From: Micavibrio sp. UBA5572
GTDB lineage: Bacteria > Pseudomonadota > Alphaproteobacteria > Micavibrionales > Micavibrionaceae
Direction: 5' to 3'
NCBI GenBank assembly: GCA_002425415.1
Contig: DIMG01000017.1
Coordinates: 1 to 55,735 of the forward strand
Length of the DNA stretch: 55,735 bases
In this document: piece after piece, positions 8,582-16,591 of the stretch
Position numbering within the stretch: position 1 is the stretch's first letter
Layout: each line of letters starts with the position of its first letter
Translations under genes and position numbers: made by a program
The notes under the pieces: model-generated
Databases searched by the model: none
What the model was told of the DNA's origin: nothing
Seen by the model: the letters and a program-made list of their open reading frames with translations, nothing else

Positions 8582-9916
8582 CTAGACTGGGACACCATAG
8601 AGGTCATAATCATCTGCATCTTCTATATGAACTTGAATGATATCTCCGGCCTTTGTATCACCTGCATCCCGCAACAAAACCTTACCGTCAATTTCCGGAG
8701 CATCCGCCATAGACCGACCATCAGCACCACCGTCTCCGTCAATCTCATCAATCAGAACAGAGAGTGTTTTACCAATTTTATCCTGTGACTTTTCTTCAGA
8801 AATTTGACGCTGAATTTCCATGAACCGTTCAAAACGCTCTTGCTTGACTTCTTCAGGCACATGACCTTCCAGATTTTGAGACGGAGCCCCTTGAACATTC
8901 TCATACTTGAAACATCCGGCACGATCCAGACGAGCCTCGGTCATCCACTCCAGCAAATCTTCAAAATCATCTTCGGTTTCGCCTGGAAACCCGACAATAA
9001 ACGTCGAACGCAAGGTCAAATCAGGACAAATATTGCGCCAAGACTTGATCCGCTCCAAAGTTTTTTCCTGATTACCCGGACGACGCATCGCCTTAAGAAC
9101 TTTAGGACTAGCATGTTGAAACGGAATATCCAGATAAGGCAAAATTTTTCCATCTGCCATCAAAGGAATAACATCATCAACATGCGGATACGGGTACACA
9201 TAATGCAACCTCACCCAAACGCCCATATCCCCCAGCGCATCGCACAAATCAAAAAACTTGGTTTTGCGCCGCTGTCCCTTCCACGGATATTCGGCATATT
9301 TGGTATCAACACCATAAGCACTTGTATCTTGGGAAATCACCAGCAATTCTTTGACACCAACATTAACCAGTTTTTCAGCTTCAAATAGAACATGGTGAAT
9401 AGGACGGGAAACCAGATCCCCACGCAAATGCGGAATGATGCAAAACGTACAGCGATTGTTACATCCTTCTGAAATCTTGAGATACGCATAATGACGAGGA
9501 GTGAGCTTCAACCCACCTTCAGGAACCAAATTTACAAACGGGTCATGAGCCGGAGGAACAGCCTCATGAACAGCCTCAACCACTTGTTCATATTGATGAG
9601 GCCCCGTGACCGCCAAAATATTCGGATACTTCGCCGTAATTTGTTCAGGCTCTGCCCCCATACATCCGGTCACAATCACGCGGCCATTGTCTTTCATCGC
9701 CTGTCCAATCGAAGCCAAAGACTCTTCCTTGGCAGAGTCCAGAAATCCGCACGTATTCACAATCACCACATCGGCATTCTTATGTGTATCTGTAAATTGA
9801 TACCCTTCAGACCGTAACTGGGTCATAATCCGCTCGGAATCAACCAAAGCCTTAGGACATCCAAGGGAGACAACCCCGACCTTGGGGGATGACAATTTTT
9901 TTGCTTCTGTGCTCAT
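8582..9916 (-). CDS. rimO: Ribosomal protein S12 methylthiotransferase RimO
   Basis: 444 residues from the ATG at 9916; a longer in-frame opening upstream was rejected because the family begins shortly before VGVVSLGCPK. RimO adds a methylthio group to the conserved Asp of ribosomal protein S12, using two 4Fe-4S clusters. Seen: the N-terminal cluster-binding domain (Cys20 in SLGCPKALVDSE, later NTCGF and TGCMG), the radical-SAM CNNRCTFCIIPHLRG motif, and a C-terminal TRAM domain. The ALVDSE motif and FIVGFPGE fit RimO rather than MiaB. Confidence 0.96.
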   Translation of the reverse strand: MSTEAKKLSSPKVGVVSLGCPKALVDSERIMTQLRSEGYQFTDTHKNADVVIVNTCGFLDSAKEESLASIGQAMKDNGRVIVTGCMGAEPEQITAKYPNILAVTGPHQYEQVVEAVHEAVPPAHDPFVNLVPEGGLKLTPRHYAYLKISEGCNNRCTFCIIPHLRGDLVSRPIHHVLFEAEKLVNVGVKELLVISQDTSAYGVDTKYAEYPWKGQRRKTKFFDLCDALGDMGVWVRLHYVYPYPHVDDVIPLMADGKILPYLDIPFQHASPKVLKAMRRPGNQEKTLERIKSWRNICPDLTLRSTFIVGFPGETEDDFEDLLEWMTEARLDRAGCFKYENVQGAPSQNLEGHVPEEVKQERFERFMEIQRQISEEKSQDKIGKTLSVLIDEIDGDGGADGRSMADAPEIDGKVLLRDAGDTKAGDIIQVHIEDADDYDLYGVPV

Positions 9917-9946
9917 AATCGGCGTTATATCGGAAATCATTAAACT

Positions 9947-9963
9947 GTGCAAAGTTTTTGCAC
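9947..9963. promoter_or_regulatory. Short perfect inverted repeat in rimO divergent region
   Basis: GTGCAAA (9947-9953) and TTTGCAC (9957-9963) are separated by 3 bases, in the 145-base gap between rimO and the divergent 147-residue gene. It could be an operator or a small hairpin in the rimO leader. A TATACT hexamer at 10002-10007 could be a -10 box for the plus-strand gene, but I saw no matching -35. Confidence 0.3.
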
Positions 9964-10061
9964 CATATATCGCCCCCCTCCCAAAACAACAAAATTTCGT
10001 ATATACTGCCCTCCAGCTATAAGAACTGCGTTCATCAAAGAACCATAGAACAGGGATCATC

Positions 10062-10505
10062 ATGGAACAATTGACATTCAGACCAATGGAGTATAGTGAC
10101 CGTTTTCTTCTTCAATCTATTTTTCAGAACGCAAGCAACCTTCCAAACTTTTCTCTTCCATCAAACGCCACAACAATAACACTCATCGCCCTTCATAAAG
10201 GAAATATCGCAGGCTTTATCCAAGCATCCAGAGAATTGCCACCAAACAACAATACCTTGAAGCTTGATCCCCCGCGGATAACAGCCCCCTTAATTCGACT
10301 TGCTGAAAAAACATTTGGATCAGACCAGTATCCCCTTGAAACCTTAAAGGCAGAATTCCGTCAGGCCGCAATTCAACAAGCAATCAGAGTCATGACTGGT
10401 TTGGAATATTACACTTACGGAAGCCATCAACCACAGAGCATATACCCTCTTGACGGGGTAATAGAAAAAAATGTTGCACCACACCATGAACCTGTGGTCT
10501 TATAA
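10062..10505 (+). CDS. Hypothetical protein, weakly GNAT-like
   Basis: 147 residues, with an AGGGA ribosome site 6 bases before the ATG. The opening LTFRPMEYSDRFLLQSIFQNA and the strand-like LIALHKGNIAGFIQASRE resemble the first part of a GNAT acetyltransferase fold, but the acetyl-CoA loop (Q/RxxGxG/A) is not visible, so any relationship would be to a degenerate or distant member. A Tyr-rich segment YYTYGSHQPQSIYPLDG lies near the C-terminus. Divergent from rimO and followed by a 247-base gap. Function unknown. Confidence 0.6.
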   Translation: MEQLTFRPMEYSDRFLLQSIFQNASNLPNFSLPSNATTITLIALHKGNIAGFIQASRELPPNNNTLKLDPPRITAPLIRLAEKTFGSDQYPLETLKAEFRQAAIQQAIRVMTGLEYYTYGSHQPQSIYPLDGVIEKNVAPHHEPVVL

Positions 10506-10583
10506 CTTTATGAGAACTCTTTTGACCCACCAACCGAAATGCTGGACACCGACCATTAAGTTTATGGTTGGACACATCGCGTA

Positions 10584-10752
10584 TTGCCTTAAAAATCAGG
10601 CAAATGGCGGATCCGCACGCAGGTTGGGCTAGGTTTCTAAAGAACTGTCCAGCCCCGAAAAACGGAAAGGCTGGTAGTTCAAAAATCCCTAAAAATGATT
10701 CTGAAATACTGCTTTAGCCTTTCCAAAGAACAAAATGGAAAGGAACTATATT
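10584..10752 (+). promoter_or_regulatory. Leader with alternative hairpins, possible translational attenuator
   Basis: Inference from sequence complementarity. (a) TTGCCT/AGGCAA hairpin, 10584-10603, just before a short ORF. (b) P1: 10642-10654 pairs with 10669-10680 (CCAGCC/GGCTGG plus GAACT/AGTTC). (c) P2: GGAAAGGCT 10664-10672 is fully complementary to AGCCTTTCC 10716-10724. (d) P3: CCTTTCC 10718-10724 also pairs with GGAAAGG 10737-10743, which contains the ribosome site of the GNAT gene starting at 10753. P1, P2 and P3 share strands and exclude each other, and the short ORF ends at 10717, beside the P2/P3 strand. This is the layout of a translational attenuator (as upstream of erm and cat genes) or a riboswitch. 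Confidence 0.4.
10604..10717 (+). CDS. Possible 37-codon leader peptide
   Basis: ATG at 10604, stop TAG at 10715-10717; 37 residues beginning MADPHAGWARFLKN and ending in NDSEILL. A weak site (AGG) lies 4-5 bases before the ATG, within a small hairpin. A ribosome on this frame would cover strands P1 and the 5' part of P2 and stop next to the strand that hides the ribosome site of the following acetyltransferase gene. The peptide has no recognised match. It may be a chance frame; the case rests on its position. Confidence 0.35.
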   Translation: MADPHAGWARFLKNCPAPKNGKAGSSKIPKNDSEILL

Positions 10753-11217
10753 ATGCTCGCCATCAAAATCCGTCCCGCACGGAGTGGAGATTGGGCACAA
10801 CTCGAAACCCTGATAGCGGGACTATGCCGCCATCATGGCGATCAGTATGGATTAACGCGAAAACAATTTGATTCTTTGGTCTGTGTCCCAAATGCGCCAG
10901 TCACTGTTCTTGTTGCAGAAACTGCAGAAGGCCTGCTCGCAGGCTATGTCTGTGGATTTGCAATATACGAATTCCATTCTGGAACAACAAAATTTCGTAT
11001 CCAGAATTTGTTTGTAGCCGAACCGTTCCGCCGCCACAGGATCGGAGAATCCTTGCTGCTCTCCATCCAACGGGAAGCCAGAAAAAAACACAACGCACAA
11101 GGCTTTGGCATCGGCGTTGAAAATTGGAACAGTGCTGCGCTCAGCCTCTACAAACAACTGGGCTTTGCCGAAAACGAAAGGTCTAAAAACTCAACCTTAT
11201 TAGTCAGGAACATATAA
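10753..11217 (+). CDS. GNAT family N-acetyltransferase
   Basis: 154 residues from the ATG at 10753, which has AAGGA 8 bases upstream; an ATG at 10735 would remove that site. GNAT signatures: IKIRPARSGDWAQLETLIAGL at the N-terminus, LFVAEPFRRHRIGESLLLSIQ with the acetyl-CoA loop RRHRIGE at about 97-103, and GVENWNSAALSLYKQLGF at the C-terminus. Substrate not predictable; the nearest named relatives by motif are diamine/aminoalkyl acetyltransferases. First gene of a run of three GNATs and an MFS exporter; only 1 base separates it from the next. Confidence 0.9.
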   Translation: MLAIKIRPARSGDWAQLETLIAGLCRHHGDQYGLTRKQFDSLVCVPNAPVTVLVAETAEGLLAGYVCGFAIYEFHSGTTKFRIQNLFVAEPFRRHRIGESLLLSIQREARKKHNAQGFGIGVENWNSAALSLYKQLGFAENERSKNSTLLVRNI

Positions 11218-11218
11218 A

Positions 11219-11776
11219 ATGAAAAAAGATGAAATATTAAAATACATCCCTCTTGAAACAGAAAGACTGTGGATCAAATGCCCAACATTGGATGATGTGG
11301 ACATGCTTCAATCAGCAAAAAAAGCACGAGAGAAAGCATTGCGCGAATGGATGAGCTGGTCAGATGATGCAGGCATGAGTCGTCAAGGCGTTGTGGATTA
11401 CATCACGCAATCCGCTACAAATCCTTGCGCTATTCCACTCATCGGCATGGAAAAAGACACAGGGAAATTTGCTATTGCCACTGGCGTTGATAGCGACGAT
11501 GACGATTTTTCAACCATCTCAACCGGATGGTGGTTGGCCGAAGGATATGAAGGCAAAGGCCTGGCGTTCGAAGCGATGAAAAAAGTCTTTGATTTACTAA
11601 AAGAAACAATAGGAACAAAAATCGTAAATTCTCAGTTTTATAACGGCAACACCAGAAGCCACAACCTCATGGAACGACTTGGCATGCACTATGTTGAAAC
11701 AGTACCAAAATCGCATACCAGTCATCTGACTGGAGAACAACTAGACGTCATTAAATATGAACGCATATTTGAATAA
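11219..11776 (+). CDS. GNAT family N-acetyltransferase, RimJ/RimL type
   Basis: 185 residues. The pattern PLETERLWIKCPTLDDVDML at the N-terminus, STGWWLAEGYEGKGLAFEAMKKVFD with the acetyl-CoA loop (EGKGLA) at about 119-124, and NTRSHNLMERLGMHYVET at the C-terminus is that of the Acetyltransf_3/RimJ-RimL group, which acetylates ribosomal protein N-termini or small molecules. The negatively charged DSDDDDFS is at about 91-98. It starts 1 base after the previous gene and its end lies 10 bases before the next start. Confidence 0.9.
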   Translation: MKKDEILKYIPLETERLWIKCPTLDDVDMLQSAKKAREKALREWMSWSDDAGMSRQGVVDYITQSATNPCAIPLIGMEKDTGKFAIATGVDSDDDDFSTISTGWWLAEGYEGKGLAFEAMKKVFDLLKETIGTKIVNSQFYNGNTRSHNLMERLGMHYVETVPKSHTSHLTGEQLDVIKYERIFE

Positions 11777-11786
11777 GGTCTACACA

Positions 11787-12305
11787 ATGGAAAAATTTCA
11801 CATCAAAAAACTTGTCCCCGAGGAATGGGAACTTTTGCAAAAGATCAGAATCGAGATGGTTCGGAATAACCCCGAATGCTTCTTGGAATCAGAAGAGTCT
11901 GCACGCGCACGCTCCAAAGAGGAATGGATCAAAAGATTATCCGATCAGGTTAATCGAATATTCGGCTTTTTTGAAAATGACCAAATTATCGGACTAATCG
12001 GCATCTTCAGCCATGATCAGCTTCCAGACAAGATACTTGAGATTGGCATGAGTTATACAACCCCTGAATATCGCAAAAAAGGCCTTACAACTCTTGGCTA
12101 CCGTTATTGCCTAGATTACGCAGAAAGCTTAACAGGTTTTTCTGCAGTTCAGGTATCCCACCGTCAGGGAAATGAAGCCTCACGCGCAGCCATTATGAGG
12201 GCAGGCTTTCAATTTCTGAAGCTTACCCATAAATCCTTTGGAGATGGGAAAGAAGACATCAGTAATATCTATATCTATCATCTACAGGATAAAGAGAATG
12301 AATAA
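11787..12305 (+). CDS. GNAT family N-acetyltransferase
   Basis: 172 residues from the ATG at 11787; an upstream in-frame ATG at 11757 lies inside the previous gene and lacks a site. GNAT pattern: FHIKKLVPEEWELLQKIR, then NQ-type strand FGFFENDQIIGLIGIF, the acetyl-CoA loop TPEYRKKGLTTLGYRYCLDY (about 93-112) and QGNEASRAAIMRAGF near the C-terminus. Third acetyltransferase in the run. The MFS start at 12298 lies inside its last codons, so translation of the two is coupled. Confidence 0.9.
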   Translation: MEKFHIKKLVPEEWELLQKIRIEMVRNNPECFLESEESARARSKEEWIKRLSDQVNRIFGFFENDQIIGLIGIFSHDQLPDKILEIGMSYTTPEYRKKGLTTLGYRYCLDYAESLTGFSAVQVSHRQGNEASRAAIMRAGFQFLKLTHKSFGDGKEDISNIYIYHLQDKENE

Positions 12306-13512
12306 TCAAATATGTAACCGGAATATAAGGCTGCTCAACATCTTCACGATGTGCGTCAACGCGGTATTTTGCCTGCCGATTATCCTGCCTTTCTATCGGG
12401 ATCAACTTGGCCTGACTTTTCATGATTTTTTGATGATTGAATCAATATTCTGCGCGGCTATTGTTATTCTCGATGTGCCGACAGGATGGATGGCTGATAC
12501 AATCGGACGAAAGAAAACTCTCATTGCAGGAGCATTAACATTCGCTTTTGGGTTATGGCTTATTACTCAGGCAACAGATTTTTGGACTGCCGCTCTTGCA
12601 GAATTTATTGTCGGCAGCGGATCATCACTGATGAGCGGTGCAAACTCGGCCATGCTCTACGACTCTTTACTCGCCGTAGGCCGACAGGATGAGTTCAGAA
12701 AACGCGAAGGGTTCCGCTTCGCCATGCAACTCTATTCCTGTTCTGCTGCGAGCGTAATCGGCGGATATCTTTATATTATGTCCCCGACATACCCGATGGA
12801 GGTTCATAGCGCCATTGTTGTTCTGGCAGCTATTGCAGCGTTATTTTTTGTCGAACCGCCTCGCCATAAAAAAATTATCGAAGGAAATCCGCTTCTGGAT
12901 ATCTTAAAGACTGTCAAATATATAACCCACGGTCACAAAGAAATTGCAGGGCTGATCTTGCTGATGATGCTTGTATTTTCAACTACGAAAATATCCATGT
13001 TTGGCGTCCAAGCTTATACTTATGCTTTAGGTTATCCTGAATCATGGAATGGCTGGATTGTCAGCACCCTCATGCTGGCAGGTGGAATTTGCGGACATAT
13101 CGGGCATAAAATATGGCCTGCCCTTTATGGTCGTAAGGCTTTATATGTTCTAGGAGCAATTCTTGTCCTATCGTTAATTGGTGCAGGAGTTGGAATCTCA
13201 TGGCTAGGCTTGTTAAGCCTATCAGCAGAAGCCTTTGTCTTCGGTGTCGGCATGCCTCGTGCGCAAGAAGCTATTAATAATCTAGCTGAATCCGGAATGC
13301 GTGCCACTATTCTATCAAGCGCAAGTTTGGCAACCTCATTGGGCTTTATCCCGATGAGCCAACTCATTGGCTGGATGACCGACCATTACGGCATCGGCGC
13401 AGGATTACTGGGTCATGCCGCCCTGATCTCTGCCTTGGGTCTTTGGTCATATTTCATCATTGAACGGAGTTATAAACGTTCAATCGTCAATTCGACCATA
13501 ACAGGAACATGA
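12298..13512 (+). CDS. MFS transporter, drug-exporter-like
   Basis: 404 residues from the ATG at 12298, which overlaps the stop of the preceding GNAT gene (8 bases). About 12 membrane spans. MFS motif A is present between spans 2 and 3 (DVPTGWMADTIGRKK, about 60-74). A second, weaker copy lies in the C-terminal half (QLIGWMTDHYGIG). The family exchanges protons for small molecules; the operon with three acetyltransferases suggests that a modified or toxic compound is exported, but the substrate is unknown. The last 43 bases overlap the 3' end of convergent xthA. Confidence 0.9.
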   Translation: MNNQICNRNIRLLNIFTMCVNAVFCLPIILPFYRDQLGLTFHDFLMIESIFCAAIVILDVPTGWMADTIGRKKTLIAGALTFAFGLWLITQATDFWTAALAEFIVGSGSSLMSGANSAMLYDSLLAVGRQDEFRKREGFRFAMQLYSCSAASVIGGYLYIMSPTYPMEVHSAIVVLAAIAALFFVEPPRHKKIIEGNPLLDILKTVKYITHGHKEIAGLILLMMLVFSTTKISMFGVQAYTYALGYPESWNGWIVSTLMLAGGICGHIGHKIWPALYGRKALYVLGAILVLSLIGAGVGISWLGLLSLSAEAFVFGVGMPRAQEAINNLAESGMRATILSSASLATSLGFIPMSQLIGWMTDHYGIGAGLLGHAALISALGLWSYFIIERSYKRSIVNSTITGT

Positions 13513-14267
13513 TCGCTGGTCTGAACCCAATCCCGCGTCGAGGTTAGAACATCATGGGATTTCAGGGCAGACTGCAAAGACTGCGTCACCCAGATATGGT
13601 CAAGTCTTCGACCGCGATTGGATTTTTTCCAGTCGCGGTTTCGGTATGACCACCACGTATAAAGCTTATCACCCATCGGCACAAAATGACGCCCGACATC
13701 CACCCAATCAAGCCCCGCTCGAAACGCCGTCAATTTCTCGACTTCGATTGGGGTATGAGACACAATTTTCAAAAGCTGCTGATGCGACCACACATCATGT
13801 TCATAAGGCGCAATATTAAAATCACCGACCACCATCAAGCTTGACTGGTCGGAATAATGCGTACCAAACCACTCCGTCAGTTCATCAACAAAATCAAGCT
13901 TATGCCCGAATTTTTCATTCTCCAGACGATCTGGAATATCCCCACCCGCAGGAATATAAAGATTATGCAGCTCAAAATTTTTATAGTTGACCGCAATGTG
14001 ACGGCAATCTTCCCGCCCGACATGATGATGAATAGCAACATCGTCGAACGGGATTTTCGAAAGAATAGCAACGCCGTTATATCCCTTCATGCCTTGAATA
14101 TGGCGATGTTTAAATCCCGCAGAATCAAAAACGTCATGGGGGAAAAACTCATCAGGAGTCTTGGTTTCCTGCAAACAGATAACATCTGCCCGCAACTCCG
14201 CAGCAGCCCTTAAAACCAATTCCGCACGCAACCGCACCGAATTGATATTCCATGTCATCACACGCAT
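13470..14267 (-). CDS. xthA: Exodeoxyribonuclease III
   Basis: 265 residues from the ATG at 14267, which has GGAG 7 bases upstream; a TTG two codons earlier is less likely. XthA is the AP endonuclease and 3'-5' exonuclease of base excision repair. Motifs of the exonuclease-endonuclease-phosphatase fold: MTWNINSVRLR, the metal-binding Glu in CLQETK, GDFNIAPYEHDVW, RRLDHIWVT and the C-terminal SDHVPVMVEL. Length is normal. Its 3' end overlaps that of the MFS gene by 43 bases, giving antisense transcripts at both ends. Confidence 0.95.
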   Translation of the reverse strand: MRVMTWNINSVRLRAELVLRAAAELRADVICLQETKTPDEFFPHDVFDSAGFKHRHIQGMKGYNGVAILSKIPFDDVAIHHHVGREDCRHIAVNYKNFELHNLYIPAGGDIPDRLENEKFGHKLDFVDELTEWFGTHYSDQSSLMVVGDFNIAPYEHDVWSHQQLLKIVSHTPIEVEKLTAFRAGLDWVDVGRHFVPMGDKLYTWWSYRNRDWKKSNRGRRLDHIWVTQSLQSALKSHDVLTSTRDWVQTSDHVPVMVELTIERL

Positions 14268-14297
14268 AAACAAACTCCAGAAAAAGAAATTGGGATT

Positions 14298-14633
14298 TTA
14301 AAACGGCATTCCGCCGCCGCCCATCAACCCAGGAGGCAAGCCCATATCAGCCATAGCCTTTTGGGTTTCTTCGGCAGTTTTTTGGTCAGCCTTATTCCGC
14401 GCATCATTGCAAGCCGCCTTAATCAAATCTTCCAGAACTTCTTTTTCAGAAGGGTCAATTAAAGACGGGTCAATCATCAGCGATTTCATATTGCCTTTAC
14501 AAGACATCATCACTTGAACCAAACCGCCACCGGATTGACCGGACACTTCCAGTTCTGCAATTTCTTCTTGTAATTCTGCCATTTTCTTTTGTACGGCTTG
14601 GGCTTTTTGCATCATTTGTTGCATATTAAACAT
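14298..14633 (-). CDS. ybaB: YbaB/EbfC family nucleoid-associated protein
   Basis: 111 residues. YbaB/EbfC dimers bind DNA with tweezer-like helices. Signature: NMQQMMQKAQAVQKKMAELQEEIA helix at the N-terminus, then the strand pair around GLVQVMMSCKGNMKSLMIDP, and a Gly/Met/Pro-rich tail (GLPPGLMGGGGMPF) typical of the family. It starts 2 bases after the dnaX stop, the conserved dnaX-ybaB order. recR, which often follows ybaB, is not here: xthA follows instead. Confidence 0.95.
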   Translation of the reverse strand: MFNMQQMMQKAQAVQKKMAELQEEIAELEVSGQSGGGLVQVMMSCKGNMKSLMIDPSLIDPSEKEVLEDLIKAACNDARNKADQKTAEETQKAMADMGLPPGLMGGGGMPF

Positions 14634-14635
14634 GA

Positions 14636-16318
14636 TTAATTTTCCTTATTTTCTTCAATCGATAAAATTTGAGCATTGGGGAAAGCTACCAAAATCCGCG
14701 CCACAACCGGATCAGCCATCACGGCCTGACGTTCGGTTTCCAAAGTTAATTCATTCTGCCTCGCCAAAGTCGGCTGGCCTTGCTTCATCGACACGGACAC
14801 CAACCAACGTTGCCCCGTAATCTCCGATAATTTCTTACCCAACTCCTGAGCCAGTTTCGGGTTAGCATCAGGCGCGGGGTGATATTCCAACCGTCCCTTT
14901 TCCAAATGAACCAGTTCCAACCCATAAACAACATTGGACGCCAAAATCATCGCGCCGTGTTGTTCTAGCAATCCAACCACATCAGACAAAGTTTCAAGAT
15001 TGGAATTCGCCACAGCAACAGGCCGGGACACGGCAACAGGTTGCGCAGCAATTTTATGAGAACCGGACGACGAAATAGAGGCCACAGAACCACCCGACTG
15101 ACCCGCAGCAGATGCACGCGTCCCACCACCACCACTGACAATCGTCCCGTCTTTAAGCTGTTTCAAAACAGCAGCAGGGTCAGGCAAATCCGCAGCATAA
15201 ATCAAACGGATCATCACCATTTCTGCCGTAGCCTGCGGGTTTGGCGAAAATTGAATCTCGTTTAATCCTTTGAGCAAAACTTGCCAGACCCGAGTCAACG
15301 CCGGAATCCCCGTCTTGGTCGCCATATCTGCCGCGCGGTCACGCTCGACCACCGCCATATTCGGCTCAACCGTGATAGGCGGAGCTTTAATCGTCAAAAA
15401 TTTACTCATCAAATGGGTAATATCGAGCAAATCCTGCAAAACAGTCTGCGGGTCAGCTCCGGCACGATAAAGATCAGCCATAATCGTCATGGCAGCCTCA
15501 CCCTGACCTGATAGTACAGCCTCCATCAAATCCAATAATTTTGTGCGGTCAGCCAACCCAAGCATAGACCTGACCTGAAGGACAGTAATCCCGTCTTCAC
15601 CCGAAGCCATGGCTTGATCGAGAATGGACAAACCATCCCGCACCGATCCGTCTGCAGCCCGCGCAATCATGGAAATTGCTTCATCATCCACCGCAACATT
15701 TTCTTGCACACAAACATTTTTATAATGATTTTGTAATGTTTCAATATCCACACGGCGCAAATCAAACCGCTGGCAACGGGACAAAACCGTTACTGGAACT
15801 TTACGAATCTCGGTCGTGGCAAAAATAAATTTCACATGCGGCGGTGGCTCTTCCAAAGTTTTCAGCAACGCATTGAATGCATTTTTGGACAGCATATGAA
15901 CTTCATCAATAATATAGACTTTGTAACGTGCAGATGTCGGCGCATAGCGCACCCCGTCCAGAATCTCGCGAATATCATCAATACCGGTTCGACTGGCGGC
16001 GTCCATCTCCATAATATCAGGGTGGCGGTCTTCAGAAATCGCCCGACAAATCTCGCAATCATCGGTCGATCCTGTGGTTGGCCCTGCCGTTCCATCAGCC
16101 CCCGTATAATTCAACGCCTTGGCGATAATCCGTGCCGTCGTGGTTTTCCCCACACCGCGCACTCCCGTCAACATAAAGGCATGAGCCACGCGCCCCGAAG
16201 ATATGGCATTGGTCAACGTGCGCACCAACGCCTCCTGACCGATCAACTGGTCAAAATTCTGGGGACGATACTTGCGGGCTAAAACGCGATAGGCCTGATT
16301 CTCTTGATTGTGTGACAT
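14636..16318 (-). CDS. dnaX: DNA polymerase III subunit gamma/tau
   Basis: 560 residues. Clamp-loader ATPase. N-terminal YRVLARKYRPQNFDQLIGQE, Walker A GVRGVGKTTTAR (about 53-64), a zinc-module remnant with CEIC (about 88-91), HPDIMEMDAASRTGIDDIRE, Walker B YIIDEVHMLS and sensor 1 FATTEIRKVPVTVLSRCQRFD. The Ser/Gly-rich linker (about 396-425) precedes a C-terminal tau domain of the type found in Alphaproteobacteria. I saw no obvious slippery A-run with a hairpin, so a gamma product by frameshifting is not evident. The SRP RNA gene is directly upstream. Confidence 0.96.
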   Translation of the reverse strand: MSHNQENQAYRVLARKYRPQNFDQLIGQEALVRTLTNAISSGRVAHAFMLTGVRGVGKTTTARIIAKALNYTGADGTAGPTTGSTDDCEICRAISEDRHPDIMEMDAASRTGIDDIREILDGVRYAPTSARYKVYIIDEVHMLSKNAFNALLKTLEEPPPHVKFIFATTEIRKVPVTVLSRCQRFDLRRVDIETLQNHYKNVCVQENVAVDDEAISMIARAADGSVRDGLSILDQAMASGEDGITVLQVRSMLGLADRTKLLDLMEAVLSGQGEAAMTIMADLYRAGADPQTVLQDLLDITHLMSKFLTIKAPPITVEPNMAVVERDRAADMATKTGIPALTRVWQVLLKGLNEIQFSPNPQATAEMVMIRLIYAADLPDPAAVLKQLKDGTIVSGGGGTRASAAGQSGGSVASISSSGSHKIAAQPVAVSRPVAVANSNLETLSDVVGLLEQHGAMILASNVVYGLELVHLEKGRLEYHPAPDANPKLAQELGKKLSEITGQRWLVSVSMKQGQPTLARQNELTLETERQAVMADPVVARILVAFPNAQILSIEENKEN

Positions 16319-16419
16319 GCCAAGACTCTAGAGCGAGACGCGCCCGTCATCAACCAAAAAGGACAAGGGATCAACAAAAAAAGATGGGGGAATTGAAGGG
16401 GAAGAGTTAGAGTTAAAGA

Positions 16420-16516
16420 GTGGAAGACCGGACACGACCCGAAAAAAATTCGTTGCGGCTGCTGCCTTTCGACCCTGACCGAGTTGGCGATATTTTCGCC
16501 CGAACCGATCTTCCGA
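16420..16516 (-). ncRNA. ffs: Signal recognition particle RNA, small bacterial type (4.5S)
   Basis: Read on the minus strand, the Ffh-binding core is unmistakable: GGTCAGGGTCGAAAGGCAGC at about 16479-16460, followed by AGCCGCAACG. It contains the asymmetric and symmetric internal loops (GGTCAGG / AGCAGCC) closed by a tetraloop region. The ends pair: GGAAGATCGG (16514-16505) with CCGGTCTTCC (16431-16422), including one G-U pair. About 95 nucleotides. Placement just upstream of dnaX is common in Alphaproteobacteria. Exact ends are estimated from the terminal stem. Confidence 0.9.
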
Positions 16517-16528
16517 GAAGGGTTGTAT

Positions 16529-16574
16529 CAAAGGCAAGGCTTGGCTTCAAGTTTTATTTGCCGTCTTGCCTTTG
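16529..16574. repeat. 10-bp perfect inverted repeat upstream of ffs
   Basis: CAAAGGCAAG (16529-16538) and CTTGCCTTTG (16565-16574) with a 26-base spacer, lying between the 49-codon ORF and the SRP RNA. It could be the 3' stem-loop of the small gene's transcript; there is no T-run after it in the minus-strand direction, so it is not a standard intrinsic terminator. A separate CAACC/GGTTG hairpin with a later TAATTTTT follows the ORF stop and is the better, though weak, terminator candidate. Confidence 0.4.
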
Positions 16575-16591
16575 AAAAATTAGTCCAACCC

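Noticed and set aside
15836..16282. 148-codon plus-strand frame antisense to dnaX
   Set aside because: Shadow of dnaX; composition matches the reverse complement of conserved motifs.
14636..16318. Programmed frameshift in dnaX
   Set aside because: No slippery A-run with a downstream stem was seen by eye.
16328..16537. 69-codon frame over the SRP RNA
   Set aside because: Covers the ffs core and terminal stem; no ribosome site and unlikely composition.
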